DNA of 64,000 bases from Paracoccaceae bacterium (GTDB taxonomy: Bacteria > Pseudomonadota > Alphaproteobacteria > Rhodobacterales > Rhodobacteraceae). Below are positions 33,373 through 43,652 of this stretch, one piece after another. The stretch spans positions 62,001-126,000 of the forward strand of contig JABURR010000070.1 in the NCBI GenBank assembly GCA_014762635.1, written 5' to 3'. How positions within the stretch are numbered: the stretch's first letter is position 1; each line of letters starts with the position of its first letter. The position numbers and the translations under genes were made by a program. The notes beneath the pieces were generated by a model. That model made no database searches. It saw nothing but the letters and a program-made list of their open reading frames with translations, and was not told the origin of the DNA.

Positions 33373-35894
33373 ACCTTCCCATTGCCTTGCGACTGGCCCG
33401 CCGCGAGCTGCGTGGCGGGGTCAAGGGCTTCCGCGTCTTCCTCGCCTGCCTTGCGCTCGGCGTGGCGGCGATCGCCGCCGTGGGCTCGGTGCGCGACAGC
33501 ATCGAGGCCGGGCTGGCGCGCGAGGGCGCGGTGCTGCTCGGTGGCGATGCGGAGATCGAGTTCACCTATCGCTTTGCCACGGATGCGGAACTGGGCTGGA
33601 TGCAGGCCAACGCGTTGCGCGTTTCCGAGACGGTGGATTTCCGCTCCATGGTGGTCGTCGATCGCGAAGGCGGGGCTGAGCGTGGACTGACCCAAGTGCG
33701 GGCGGTCGATGATGTTTACCCGATCTATGGAAGGGTGCGGCTCGATCCGCCGATGGAAATTTCGGACGCTCTGGATGGAAGCGGCGGTCTGCCCGGCGCG
33801 GCCATGGACCGGGTTCTGATGGATCGCCTCGGCCTTGCGGTCGGCGACCGGTTCAGCCTCGGGACGGCGGAATTCGTTCTGAGCGCCGTTCTGCTGCGCG
33901 CGCCCGATGATGCAGCGGGCGGCTTCGGCCTCGGCCCGCCGACGATGGTACGGGTCTCCGCGCTGGAAGGGTCGGGGCTGCTGCAACCCGGGTCGTTGTT
34001 CGAAACCGAATATCGCGTGGCGCTGCCGCAGGACACGGACCTCGACCAGTTTCGCGCCGAGGCCGAGGCCGCGCTGGACGGGATCGGCTGGCGCGACAAG
34101 CGCGACGGGACGCCGGGCGCCTCGCGCTTCGTGGAGCGGCTGAGTTCATTCCTCGTGATCGTCGGCCTGGCCGGTCTTGCCGTTGGTGGCGTCGGTGTCG
34201 CCGCGGCGGTGCGCAGCTACTTGCAGGAAAAGACGCCGGTCATTGCCACGCTGAAATCCCTTGGCGCCGAACGCGGGACGATCTTCGCGGTCTATTTCCT
34301 GCAGATCATGGTGCTGACTTTCGTTGGTCTTTTCCTCGGCATCGTTGTCGGGGCCACGCTTCCGATGGCCTTCGCCCCGCTGATCGAAGCGCGCCTTCCG
34401 GTGCCGGTGGATATCGGCGTTCACGTGGGCGCACTGAGCGAGGCGGCGCTTTACGGTGCCTTGTCGGCGCTCGTCTTCTCGCTCTGGCCTATTGCGCGGA
34501 CCGAGGATGTCCGCCCCGCCGCCCTGTTCCGCGACGCGGTCGAGGGCGTGGGCTGGCCGCGGCCCGTCTACGTCGCGGGCACCGCGCTCGCGCTTATCGC
34601 GCTGGTCGGGCTGGCGGCGCTGTTCTCGGGCGTGCCGAGCCTTGCGATCTGGGCCGCCATCGGTGTCTTCGGCGCCTTCCTCCTGCTTCTGGCCGCAGCG
34701 TCTGCTGTGCGCCGTTTGGCGCGATGGGCTGCCGGGTTGCGCCTTGTCCGGGGCCGCACCTCGCTGCGGCTTGCGCTGGGCGCGGTCGGTGGGCCGGGGG
34801 GCGAGGCGGCCTCGGTGGTGCTATCGCTGGGTCTTGGCCTGTCGGTCATCGCCGCCGTGGGCCAGATCGACGCCAACCTGCGCGCCGCCATTGCCGAGGA
34901 CCTGCCCGAGGTCGCGCCGTCCTATTTCGTGGTCGATATCCAGAACGAGCAGCTTCCGGGTTTCCTGGAACGGGTCGAAAGTGATCCGGGCGTGTCCAAG
35001 GTCGAGACCGCGCCGATGCTGCGCGGCTATGTCTCCGAGATCAACGGGCGCCCCGCCGAAGAGGTGGCGGGAGATCACTGGGTCGTGCGCGGGGACCGGG
35101 GCATCACCTATTCAGCCCGCCCGCCCGAGAATGCCCAGGTGGTCGCGGGCGAATGGTGGCCCGAGGATTATGACGGCCCGCCGCAGATGAGCTTTTCCGC
35201 CGAAGAGGCCGAGGAGATCGGCCTGAAACTTGGCGACATGGTCACGGTGAACATCCTTGGTCGGGATATCACCGCCGAGATTACCAGTTTTAGGAACGTT
35301 GATTTCTCCACCGCCGGGATCGGCTTCGTGCTGTCGCTGAACCCGAATGCGCTGGCCGGTGCGCCGCATACCCATATCGCCACGATCTATGCGGAACCCG
35401 AGGCCGAGGCGCCGCTTCTGCGTGACCTTGCCGGGGCCTTCCCGAACATCACCGCGATCCGTGTGCGCGACGCAATCGACCGCGTGGCCGAGGTGCTGCG
35501 TGCCATCGCGTCGGCCACGACCTACGCGGCGTTGGTGACATTGGCGACCGGTGCGGTGGTTCTGATCGGGGCCGCTGTCGCCGGGGAGCGGGGGCGGACG
35601 TTTGAGGCGGCAGTCCTGAAAACCCTTGGGGCCGAGCGCCGGACGATCCTGGCAAGCTTTGCGCTGCGCTCGGCGCTGCTCGGTGCGGCCGCCGGTGGCG
35701 TGGCGATCCTAGCCGGCGGGCTTGCGGGCTGGGGTGTCATGACCTTCGTGATGGAAGGCGACTACAGGTTCGAACCGCTTTCGGCGCTGGCCATCGTTTC
35801 GGGCGGTGTCGGGGTGACGCTGGTTACCGGTCTCATCTTCGCCTGGGGGCCGCTGGCACGGCGCCCCGCAGGGGTTCTGCGCGCGCGGGAGTGA
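33369..35894 (+). CDS. ybbP: FtsX-type ABC transporter permease (YbbP-like)
   Basis: An 841-residue permease with about ten helices and two FtsX domains (roughly residues 255-370 and 710-830), separated by a further helix group and a large periplasmic domain (about 500-690). The N-terminus LRLARRELRGGVKGFRVFLACLALGVAAIAAVGS is typical for the family. It pairs with the YbbA-like ATPase and probably moves or extracts lipids or lipoproteins at the inner membrane. It abuts the convergent P-type ATPase gene without any spacer: the two stops form TGATCA. Confidence 0.9.
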   Translation: MNLPIALRLARRELRGGVKGFRVFLACLALGVAAIAAVGSVRDSIEAGLAREGAVLLGGDAEIEFTYRFATDAELGWMQANALRVSETVDFRSMVVVDREGGAERGLTQVRAVDDVYPIYGRVRLDPPMEISDALDGSGGLPGAAMDRVLMDRLGLAVGDRFSLGTAEFVLSAVLLRAPDDAAGGFGLGPPTMVRVSALEGSGLLQPGSLFETEYRVALPQDTDLDQFRAEAEAALDGIGWRDKRDGTPGASRFVERLSSFLVIVGLAGLAVGGVGVAAAVRSYLQEKTPVIATLKSLGAERGTIFAVYFLQIMVLTFVGLFLGIVVGATLPMAFAPLIEARLPVPVDIGVHVGALSEAALYGALSALVFSLWPIARTEDVRPAALFRDAVEGVGWPRPVYVAGTALALIALVGLAALFSGVPSLAIWAAIGVFGAFLLLLAAASAVRRLARWAAGLRLVRGRTSLRLALGAVGGPGGEAASVVLSLGLGLSVIAAVGQIDANLRAAIAEDLPEVAPSYFVVDIQNEQLPGFLERVESDPGVSKVETAPMLRGYVSEINGRPAEEVAGDHWVVRGDRGITYSARPPENAQVVAGEWWPEDYDGPPQMSFSAEEAEEIGLKLGDMVTVNILGRDITAEITSFRNVDFSTAGIGFVLSLNPNALAGAPHTHIATIYAEPEAEAPLLRDLAGAFPNITAIRVRDAIDRVAEVLRAIASATTYAALVTLATGAVVLIGAAVAGERGRTFEAAVLKTLGAERRTILASFALRSALLGAAAGGVAILAGGLAGWGVMTFVMEGDYRFEPLSALAIVSGGVGVTLVTGLIFAWGPLARRPAGVLRARE

Positions 35895-38489
35895 TCAGCG
35901 CCGCAGCGCCCCGAAGGTCTTGAGCAGTTCCGGTACGATCAGCAGCGGGGCCGCGCATAGTGCGATGAGCGTCCAGTGTTCGGCCTGCAGCGGTGCGGTC
36001 TTCAGCATAGCCTGAAGGGGCGGCCAGTAGACGGCGGCGACCTGCGTGGCCAGCATCGCGAAGAAGGCCAGAACCAGAAGCGGATTCGACAGCCAGCCGA
36101 TCCGCCAGTTTGGCAGGTGCCCGGCGCGGAAGGCGAAGACGCTCACCTTCTCGAACACCACCATCGCGGTGAAGGCGGTGGTGCGGGCGATATCCTCGCC
36201 CTGCGGCAGAAGTTGGTAGAACAGCCACAGCGTCGCGGTCCCGGTGTAGAGGCCGAAGAGCGCGATGATCGCGAAGCCCTCGATCCCGAGCAGGCTGTCG
36301 TTGCGCTGGCGTGGCGGGGCCTTCATCTGGTCGCGGATCGGCTTTTCCAGCCCGAGGGCCACGGCGGTCACCCCGTCGGTGATCAGGTTCATCCAGAGGA
36401 TCTGTGTCGCCAGCAGGATCAGCGGCCCGCCGATCAGGATGTTGGCCAGCAGGGCCACGACCTCGCCCGCGTTCGAAGCTAGCAGGTAGCGGACGAATTT
36501 CTGGACATTGGCATATTGCCTGCGCCCTTCGGCGATGGCCCCGATGATCGTGGCGAAATTGTCGTCGAGAAGGATCAGGTCCGCCGCGTCCTTCGACACA
36601 TCGGTGCCGCGCTGACCCATGGCGATGCCGATATCGGCCTGTTTCAGCGCGGGCGCGTCGTTCACCCCGTCGCCGGTCATGCCGACGATCAGCCCGGCGC
36701 GCTGAAGCGCCTGCACGATGCGCATCTTGTCGCCCGGGCGGGTCCGGGCAAAAAGGACATCCTGCTTGAGCAGCGTTTCCAGCTCGGCGTCGCTGAGCGC
36801 TTCAAGCGCTGCACCGATCATCACGCGGTCGGCCGGGATGCCAACCTGGCGCGCTACGGCGAGCCCGGTTTCGGGGGAATCCCCGGTGATCATCATCACG
36901 CGGATGCCAGCGGATTGCGCGGTTGCCACCGCCTCGGCCACCTCGGGGCGGGGCGGGTCGATAAGGCCGACGAAGCCAAGGAGTTCCAGGTCTTCCTCGA
37001 CCGGGTCGATCGCCTGGCCCGGCATCGGCGCCATGGCAAGCGCGATCACCCGCAGCCCGTCTTCGCCCATCTTGCGATGCGCGGCCTCGGCCTCGGCGCG
37101 GAGGTCATCGGTCAGCGGCAGGGTTTCTCCGTTGCGGCGCAGGTGGGACGAGGCGGCGAGGATCTGTTCCGGCGCGCCTTTCGCGAAGGTGACCAGCCCG
37201 TCACCGCGCCGTGCCAGCACGCTCATCATTTTCCGCTCGCTGGAGAACGGCAGTTCCGCGTGGACCGTGCCCTCGGCCGGGATCTCGGCCCAGCCCTTCA
37301 TGCCGAGCGTGATCAGCGCACCCTCGGTCGGGTCGCCGACCATGTCCCAATCTTCGCCGCTGCGTTGCAGGTGGGCGTGGGTGCAGGTGAGCCCGGCAGA
37401 AAGAAGATCACCAAGATCACTGTCATCCGCCGCACGAATGCGCGCACCGTCCCGGGCGATATGTCCAGCGGGGTCATAGCCCGTGCCGGTGACCGCATAG
37501 TTTTGGCCCGCCGTCCAGATTGCCTGCGCCGTCATCTTGTTCTCGGTCAGGGTGCCGGTCTTGTCGGTGCAGATCACCGAGGCCGCCCCCAGATTCTCGA
37601 CCGCCTGAAGCCGCCGGGCGAGGGCGCGGCGCCGCACCATGGCCGAGGCCCCAAGCGCCAGCGTGATCGTCACCACGGCGGGCAGGCCCTCGGGCACGAT
37701 CGCCACGGCAAGCGACAGGCCGGTCATCAGCATCTCGAACCCCGCGCGCCCCGAGAGCAGGCCGACAAGGGCGACGCCCGCCGCGATGCCCAGCCCGGCA
37801 ATGCCCATCTGCCGGGCAAGGCGCGACAGGGATCGCTGGAGATGGGTGTGCTTTTCACCGGCGATTTCGGTGAGTTCCGCGATCTGCCCGAATTCGGTGT
37901 TGGCCCCCGTCGCGCGGACCAGTCCCTCGGCGCGTCCGGACACGACGGATGTGCCCATGAAGAGGCGGGCCTGATCCGGAGAAGCAGCAGACTTGGAGAG
38001 CGGCACCGATTCCCCCGTCAGAACGCTTTCGTCCACGCGAAGCTGCAGGGCGATGCTTGCGTCCATGTCCGCAGGAACTCTGTCACCCGCTTCGACGATC
38101 ACCAGGTCGCCGGGGACCAGCAGGCGCGCATCAATCACCTGTTCGCGCCCGTCCCGGACCACCATCGCATGGGGAGAGAGCATCGCGCGCAGCGCCTCGA
38201 TGGCATTCTCCGCGCGCCATTCCTGCACGAAGCCGAGGATCGCGTTCAGAAGGACGACCAACAGGATCGCCACGGCATCGATGCCTTCGCCAAGCAGAAG
38301 CGCAATCACGGCCGCGCCGATCAGGATCAGCACCAGTAGGCCGGTGAACTGCCGCAACAGGATCGTGACAGGGGATATGTGGCGCGCGCTCACCAGCTCG
38401 TTCGGGCCGAATTGCGCAAGGCGTGCCTCGGCTTCTGCGTGGGAAAGACCCATCCCGGCTTCGCCCTGGCGTTGTTGGCTCGCGGTCAT
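35895..38489 (-). CDS. P2-type cation-transporting ATPase (calcium-pump-like)
   Basis: The 864-residue pump has all the P2-ATPase elements: N-terminal cation-ATPase domain, LTGESVP, the PEGLPAVVTITLALGASAMVRRRALARRL stretch split between helix 4 and the start of the P domain, the phosphorylation motif CTDKTGTLTENKM, MITGDSPETG, and TGDGVNDAPALKQADIGIAM. The PEGLP motif in helix 4 is that of the Ca2+/Mn2+-type pumps. A glutamate/asparagine-rich C-terminal membrane block is complete. The start has an AGGAG site. Cation specificity cannot be decided from motifs alone; calcium or manganese export is most likely. Confidence 0.9.
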   Translation of the reverse strand: MTASQQRQGEAGMGLSHAEAEARLAQFGPNELVSARHISPVTILLRQFTGLLVLILIGAAVIALLLGEGIDAVAILLVVLLNAILGFVQEWRAENAIEALRAMLSPHAMVVRDGREQVIDARLLVPGDLVIVEAGDRVPADMDASIALQLRVDESVLTGESVPLSKSAASPDQARLFMGTSVVSGRAEGLVRATGANTEFGQIAELTEIAGEKHTHLQRSLSRLARQMGIAGLGIAAGVALVGLLSGRAGFEMLMTGLSLAVAIVPEGLPAVVTITLALGASAMVRRRALARRLQAVENLGAASVICTDKTGTLTENKMTAQAIWTAGQNYAVTGTGYDPAGHIARDGARIRAADDSDLGDLLSAGLTCTHAHLQRSGEDWDMVGDPTEGALITLGMKGWAEIPAEGTVHAELPFSSERKMMSVLARRGDGLVTFAKGAPEQILAASSHLRRNGETLPLTDDLRAEAEAAHRKMGEDGLRVIALAMAPMPGQAIDPVEEDLELLGFVGLIDPPRPEVAEAVATAQSAGIRVMMITGDSPETGLAVARQVGIPADRVMIGAALEALSDAELETLLKQDVLFARTRPGDKMRIVQALQRAGLIVGMTGDGVNDAPALKQADIGIAMGQRGTDVSKDAADLILLDDNFATIIGAIAEGRRQYANVQKFVRYLLASNAGEVVALLANILIGGPLILLATQILWMNLITDGVTAVALGLEKPIRDQMKAPPRQRNDSLLGIEGFAIIALFGLYTGTATLWLFYQLLPQGEDIARTTAFTAMVVFEKVSVFAFRAGHLPNWRIGWLSNPLLVLAFFAMLATQVAAVYWPPLQAMLKTAPLQAEHWTLIALCAAPLLIVPELLKTFGALRR

Positions 38490-38560
38490 GACAGCTCCTG
38501 TGGTGGAATCCGTGGCAAGATCCGCTTCGTCGAGATTCGGTTTCTTGTCCGTCGCGCCGA

Positions 38561-38578
38561 AAAATTATTCATAATTTT
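38561..38578. promoter_or_regulatory. AT-rich palindrome between the P-type ATPase and the ABC importer
   Basis: A perfect inverted repeat AAAATTAT-TC-ATAATTTT in the middle of the 212-base divergent gap. It lies 72-89 bases before the ATPase start and about 125-140 before the ABC start, and could be an operator or promoter element for either direction. The remaining gap shows no gene. Confidence 0.4.
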
Positions 38579-38701
38579 CAATCTTTCGCCCTTCAGGGCC
38601 AGATTCGCAAATGGAACGCGGAGTGCCGGTATCAACGGTTGCGAACCTCTAAAGAATGGTGTTGGCTATCGCAAAACGAATAGAAACCAGGGGGACAATC
38701 C

Positions 38702-39802
<1,101 letters not shown>

Positions 39803-39885
39803 CGGTGCGTGGATCCGCAGACCCCGCCCGGGCTGCGGTACGGCTGCAAGAAAGACCAGGCGGAAAAACAAGGAGTAAAAACCGT

Positions 39886-40998
39886 ATGAAACTCAAGACC
39901 ACGATGCTCATGGCCGCTTCGGCCATCGCAGCCGCCCCGGCGGTTGTGGCTCAGGAAATGGCGGATTCGATGACGCTGGTGTCCTGGGGCGGCGCCTACC
40001 AGCAAAGCCAGGTCAACGCTTATTCGGACCCCTACCAGGCCAATAACGCCGGCCTCGAAATCGTCTGGGATTCCAGCTCGAACGAGGCCGTGGCCAAGCT
40101 GCGCGCCATGTCGGAAGCCGGCAACATCACCTGGGACCTCGTCGACGTTGTGGCAGCGGACGCCATGCGTCTCTGCGACGAAGGTCTCGCGATGGAGATC
40201 GACGCTGACGAGGATCTTGCGGCCGCTCCCGATGGCACTTCGGCCTCGGACGACTTCGGCGACCTGCTGGTGTCGGACTGCTTTATCCCGCAGATCGTCT
40301 ACTCGACGACCTTCGGCTACCGCACCGACGTTGCGGAGTGGAACGGCAAGGAGCCGGACGACATCTGCGATATCTTCGACCTGGAAACCTTCCCGGGTCA
40401 GCGCTCGCTGGAAAAGCGCCCGATCAACAACCTGGAATGGGCGCTCTACTGTGATGGCGTTGCGATGGACGACATCTACGACGTCCTCGAGACCGAAGAA
40501 GGTCAGGACCGCGCCCTTGCCAAGCTCGACACCATCAAGGACAGCGTTGTCTGGTGGTCGGCCGGCGCCGACACCCCGCAGCTTCTGGCTGACGGCGAAG
40601 TCGTGATCGGCTCGACCTACAACGGTCGTCTGTTCTCGGTCATCGTGGAGCAGAAGCAGCCGGTGGCGATGCTTTGGGACGCGCAGGTGTTCGACCTTGA
40701 CGGCTGGATCATCCCGGCCGGTCTTCCGGAAGATCGCCTGGCCCGTGTCATGGACTTCGTGAAGTTCGCGACCGACACCCAGCGTCTTGCCGATCAGGCG
40801 AAGTACATCTCCTACGGCCCGGCCCGTGCGTCTTCGGCCCCGCTCGTCGGCAAGCACGCCGAGCTTGGCATCGAGATGGCACCGCATATGCCGACCGATC
40901 CGGCCAACTCGAAGAACTCGATCCTCTACAACTTCGACTTCTGGGCCGACTATCGCGATGACCTGGATGCGAAGTTCCAGGCCTGGCTGGCTCAATAA
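39886..40998 (+). CDS. Extracellular solute-binding protein of the polyamine-type ABC transporter
   Basis: The 370-residue periplasmic protein has a signal peptide cleaved after about residue 22 (VVAQEM) and the PotD/PotF-like mature start MTLVSWGGAYQQSQVNAYSDPY. The segment WDLVDVVAADAMRLCDEG and the tail YNFDFWADYRDDLDAKFQAWLAQ fit the family. Several aspartates (e.g. in VDVVAAD) could hold amines. AAGGAG at 39870-39874 is its ribosome binding site. A perfect 8-bp hairpin lies behind it. Confidence 0.88.
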   Translation: MKLKTTMLMAASAIAAAPAVVAQEMADSMTLVSWGGAYQQSQVNAYSDPYQANNAGLEIVWDSSSNEAVAKLRAMSEAGNITWDLVDVVAADAMRLCDEGLAMEIDADEDLAAAPDGTSASDDFGDLLVSDCFIPQIVYSTTFGYRTDVAEWNGKEPDDICDIFDLETFPGQRSLEKRPINNLEWALYCDGVAMDDIYDVLETEEGQDRALAKLDTIKDSVVWWSAGADTPQLLADGEVVIGSTYNGRLFSVIVEQKQPVAMLWDAQVFDLDGWIIPAGLPEDRLARVMDFVKFATDTQRLADQAKYISYGPARASSAPLVGKHAELGIEMAPHMPTDPANSKNSILYNFDFWADYRDDLDAKFQAWLAQ

Positions 40999-41044
40999 TG
41001 GTTGATCGCGCCCTGCCTTGGCGGGGTGCGGACACGACATCGGG

Positions 41045-41066
41045 CCGGGCGGCGCAGACCGCCCGG
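41045..41066 (+). repeat. Hairpin after the solute-binding protein gene
   Basis: A perfect 8-bp inverted repeat CCGGGCGG/CCGCCCGG (41045-41052 with 41059-41066) with a six-base loop, 47 bases past the stop. No T-run follows. It is the expected type of element for making binding protein in excess over permease. Confidence 0.65.
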
Positions 41067-41107
41067 TTCCACCCAAGGATCGACGTCAATTTCCGGAGGG
41101 CGACAGG

Positions 41108-42775
41108 ATGACCGAGACCACCCAAGACGGACCGATGCTGGCCGCCGACGGCACGCCGCTGAAAAAGAGCCTGCGGCGGGCTCTCCGCGCCCAGAAGCTG
41201 CGTGCGCTCGGCCTGATCGCACCACTGCTGATCTTCGTGCTGATTTCTTTCGTCGCGCCGATCGTGGACATGCTGTTCCGCTCGGTCGAGAACCAGATCG
41301 TATCGGACACCCTGCCACGGACGGTGGTGGCCCTGCGGGATTGGGATGGCGAAGGTGGTGAAGCCCCGGGCGACGAAATCTTCAAGGCGCTCACCTACGA
41401 TTTCATCGTGGCGGCTGAGCGCAAGGAACATACCCGGCTCGGGTCGCGCCTGAACTACGAGATGACGGGGATTTCCTCGCTGTTCCGCAAGTCCGGACGT
41501 CGCGTCGACGACATCGGAGAAGATTACCTGGACCAGTTCAAGGACCTCAACGACGCCTGGGAGGAACCCGCGACCTGGGTCGCCATGATGGCGTCCGAGG
41601 GTTGGGTCGCGGATCAAGTCGCCTGGTCGGAGGCCCGCGCCGCCGCGAAATCTGCCGACCAGGATTTCGAGACGCCCGAGCCTGCGTTCGCGCTGCGCCC
41701 CGGCGTGGCCAAGGCTCTGCCGGAAACAGCGGATATCTACTCCGCCTTCGCTCGAACCATTCAGACCCAGGACGAAGACAGCCCGACCGAGGAAGAACCC
41801 TGGAACCCGGTCTACATGGCGCTGTTCAACGACCTCGCGTCGAACCCCGACGCGGCCTCGGCCTTTTCGGGCGACGTGGCGGCGCTTCTGTCCGAGGCCG
41901 CCGCTGCCGTCGGCAACTTCGAGACGATCAGCCCGAAGGACGCGTTCCTCGACGCAGATGAGGACTGGGGCGACCCGATGGTCTGGAGCACGATCAAGGC
42001 CTTCGCGCCCAGTTACACCTCGGGTTATTTTTTGTCGGCAGTTGATCTTCAGCTTACCGCGTCCGGCGTGCAGCCGCAGGACGAGGATCAGCAGATCTAC
42101 ATGCTCCTGTTCAAGCGAACCTTGTTCATGAGCCTCATGATCATGTTCAGCTGCATCCTGCTGGGTTACCCGATTGCCTTCCTGCTGTCGAACCTGCCGA
42201 TGCGGCAGTCGAGCCTGCTGCTGATCCTGGTGCTGCTGCCGTTCTGGACGTCGCTTCTGGTGCGGACCTCGTCCTGGAAGGTGCTGCTGCAGCAACAGGG
42301 CGTGATCAACGACATTCTCGTCTGGATCGGTCTGGTGGCCGATGACAACCGCCTGGTGATGATCAACAACCAGTTCGGCACGATCGTGGCGATGACGCAC
42401 ATCCTGCTCCCGTTCATGATCCTGCCGCTCTACTCGGTGATGAAGACGATCCCGCCGTCCTATGTGCGCGCGGCGAAGTCGCTGGGCGCGACCGACTGGA
42501 CGGCGTTCTGGCGGGTCTATTTCCCGCAATCGGTGCCGGGCATCGGCGCGGGGTGCATCCTCGTGTTCATCCTCGCCATCGGCTACTACATCACCCCCGA
42601 ACTCGTCGGCGGTACGACCGGTACCTTCATCTCGAACCGGATCGCCTATCACATCTCGTCCTCGCTCAACTGGGGCCTCGCGGCCGCGCTGGGGACGATC
42701 CTGCTGGCGGTGGTCCTGATCCTCTACTGGGTCTACGATCGGATCGTGGGCATCGACAACGTTTCGCTCGGATAG
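41108..42775 (+). CDS. potB: Polyamine-type ABC permease (PotB-like) with a large periplasmic insertion
   Basis: The 555-residue permease is almost twice the length of a normal PotB (about 285). Helix 1 is near residues 35-58. Then follows a soluble insertion of about 270 residues (60-330), rich in acidic and aromatic residues, before the usual block of five helices with the EAA loop SLGATDWTAFWRVYFPQSVPG (broken at the glycine). The C-terminal end is complete. The insertion should lie in the periplasm, where it could meet the binding protein. The start ATG at 41108 follows GGAGGG-like GACAGG. Confidence 0.87.
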   Translation: MTETTQDGPMLAADGTPLKKSLRRALRAQKLRALGLIAPLLIFVLISFVAPIVDMLFRSVENQIVSDTLPRTVVALRDWDGEGGEAPGDEIFKALTYDFIVAAERKEHTRLGSRLNYEMTGISSLFRKSGRRVDDIGEDYLDQFKDLNDAWEEPATWVAMMASEGWVADQVAWSEARAAAKSADQDFETPEPAFALRPGVAKALPETADIYSAFARTIQTQDEDSPTEEEPWNPVYMALFNDLASNPDAASAFSGDVAALLSEAAAAVGNFETISPKDAFLDADEDWGDPMVWSTIKAFAPSYTSGYFLSAVDLQLTASGVQPQDEDQQIYMLLFKRTLFMSLMIMFSCILLGYPIAFLLSNLPMRQSSLLLILVLLPFWTSLLVRTSSWKVLLQQQGVINDILVWIGLVADDNRLVMINNQFGTIVAMTHILLPFMILPLYSVMKTIPPSYVRAAKSLGATDWTAFWRVYFPQSVPGIGAGCILVFILAIGYYITPELVGGTTGTFISNRIAYHISSSLNWGLAAALGTILLAVVLILYWVYDRIVGIDNVSLG

Positions 42776-42788
42776 GAAGGGGAGACAC

Positions 42789-43640
42789 ATGGCACTGCCT
42801 ACCTATGCCACTACCGGACAGAAGATCTGGCATTACAGCTACCTGACGCTCTGCGGCCTGATCTTCTTTTTCCTGATCGCGCCGATCATCGTGATCATCC
42901 CGCTCAGCTTCAACGCCGAGGACTTCTTCACCTTCACGCCGAAGATGCTGGCGCTGGACCCCGAGGGATACTCGCTGAAGCACTACCGGGATTTCTTCAC
43001 CAACCCGAACTGGCAGCAGGCGCTGGTCAACTCGGTGAAGATCGCGCCCGTCGCAACCCTGTTGTCGGTCTCGCTCGGGACGCTCGCCGCAGTTGGCCTC
43101 AGCCAGAGCCACGTTCCGTTCCGCCGGGCGATCATGGCGGTGCTGATCTCGCCGATGATCGTGCCGCTGATCATCTCGGCTGCGGGGATGTATTTCTTCT
43201 ATTCCCGGATCGGCCTGCAGGGCACCTATTTCGGCGTCGTTCTGGCCCACGCAGTTCTGGGTGTTCCGTTCGTGATCATCACCGTGACGGCAACGCTGGT
43301 GGGTTTCGACCGCTCCCTCACCCGTGCCGCGGCCAACATGGGGGCCGACCCGGTCACCACCTTCTTCCGGGTGCAGATGCCGCTTATCCTGCCCGGCGTG
43401 ATCTCGGGCGGGCTGTTCGCCTTCATCACCTCGTTCGACGAGGTGGTGGTGGTGCTCTTCGTCGGCTCGGCAGGGCAAAAGACGCTGCCTTGGCAGATGT
43501 TCACGGGTCTGCGCGAACAGATCAGCCCGACGATCCTTGCGGTGGCGACGCTGCTCGTCGTGATCTCGATCTGTTTGCTGACGGTCGTGGAACTGCTGCG
43601 CCGCCGATCCGAAAGGCTGCGGGGCATGAGCCCCACCTGA
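42789..43640 (+). CDS. potC: Polyamine-type ABC permease (PotC-like)
   Basis: A 283-residue permease of normal size with six helices, the EAA loop AAANMGADPVTTFFRVQMPLILPG, and the C-terminal FTGLREQISPTILAVATLL stretch typical of PotC/PotI. It lies 13 bases after the first permease with GGAAGGGGAG as ribosome binding site. It ends 12 bases before the convergent acyl-CoA ligase gene, with no clear terminator between. Confidence 0.92.
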   Translation: MALPTYATTGQKIWHYSYLTLCGLIFFFLIAPIIVIIPLSFNAEDFFTFTPKMLALDPEGYSLKHYRDFFTNPNWQQALVNSVKIAPVATLLSVSLGTLAAVGLSQSHVPFRRAIMAVLISPMIVPLIISAAGMYFFYSRIGLQGTYFGVVLAHAVLGVPFVIITVTATLVGFDRSLTRAAANMGADPVTTFFRVQMPLILPGVISGGLFAFITSFDEVVVVLFVGSAGQKTLPWQMFTGLREQISPTILAVATLLVVISICLLTVVELLRRRSERLRGMSPT

Positions 43641-43652
43641 ACCGGCCCGAAT

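Noticed and set aside
36516-38339. 607-codon plus-strand frame opposite the P-type ATPase
   Set aside because: The ATPase on the other strand is unmistakable; the frame has no motif of its own.
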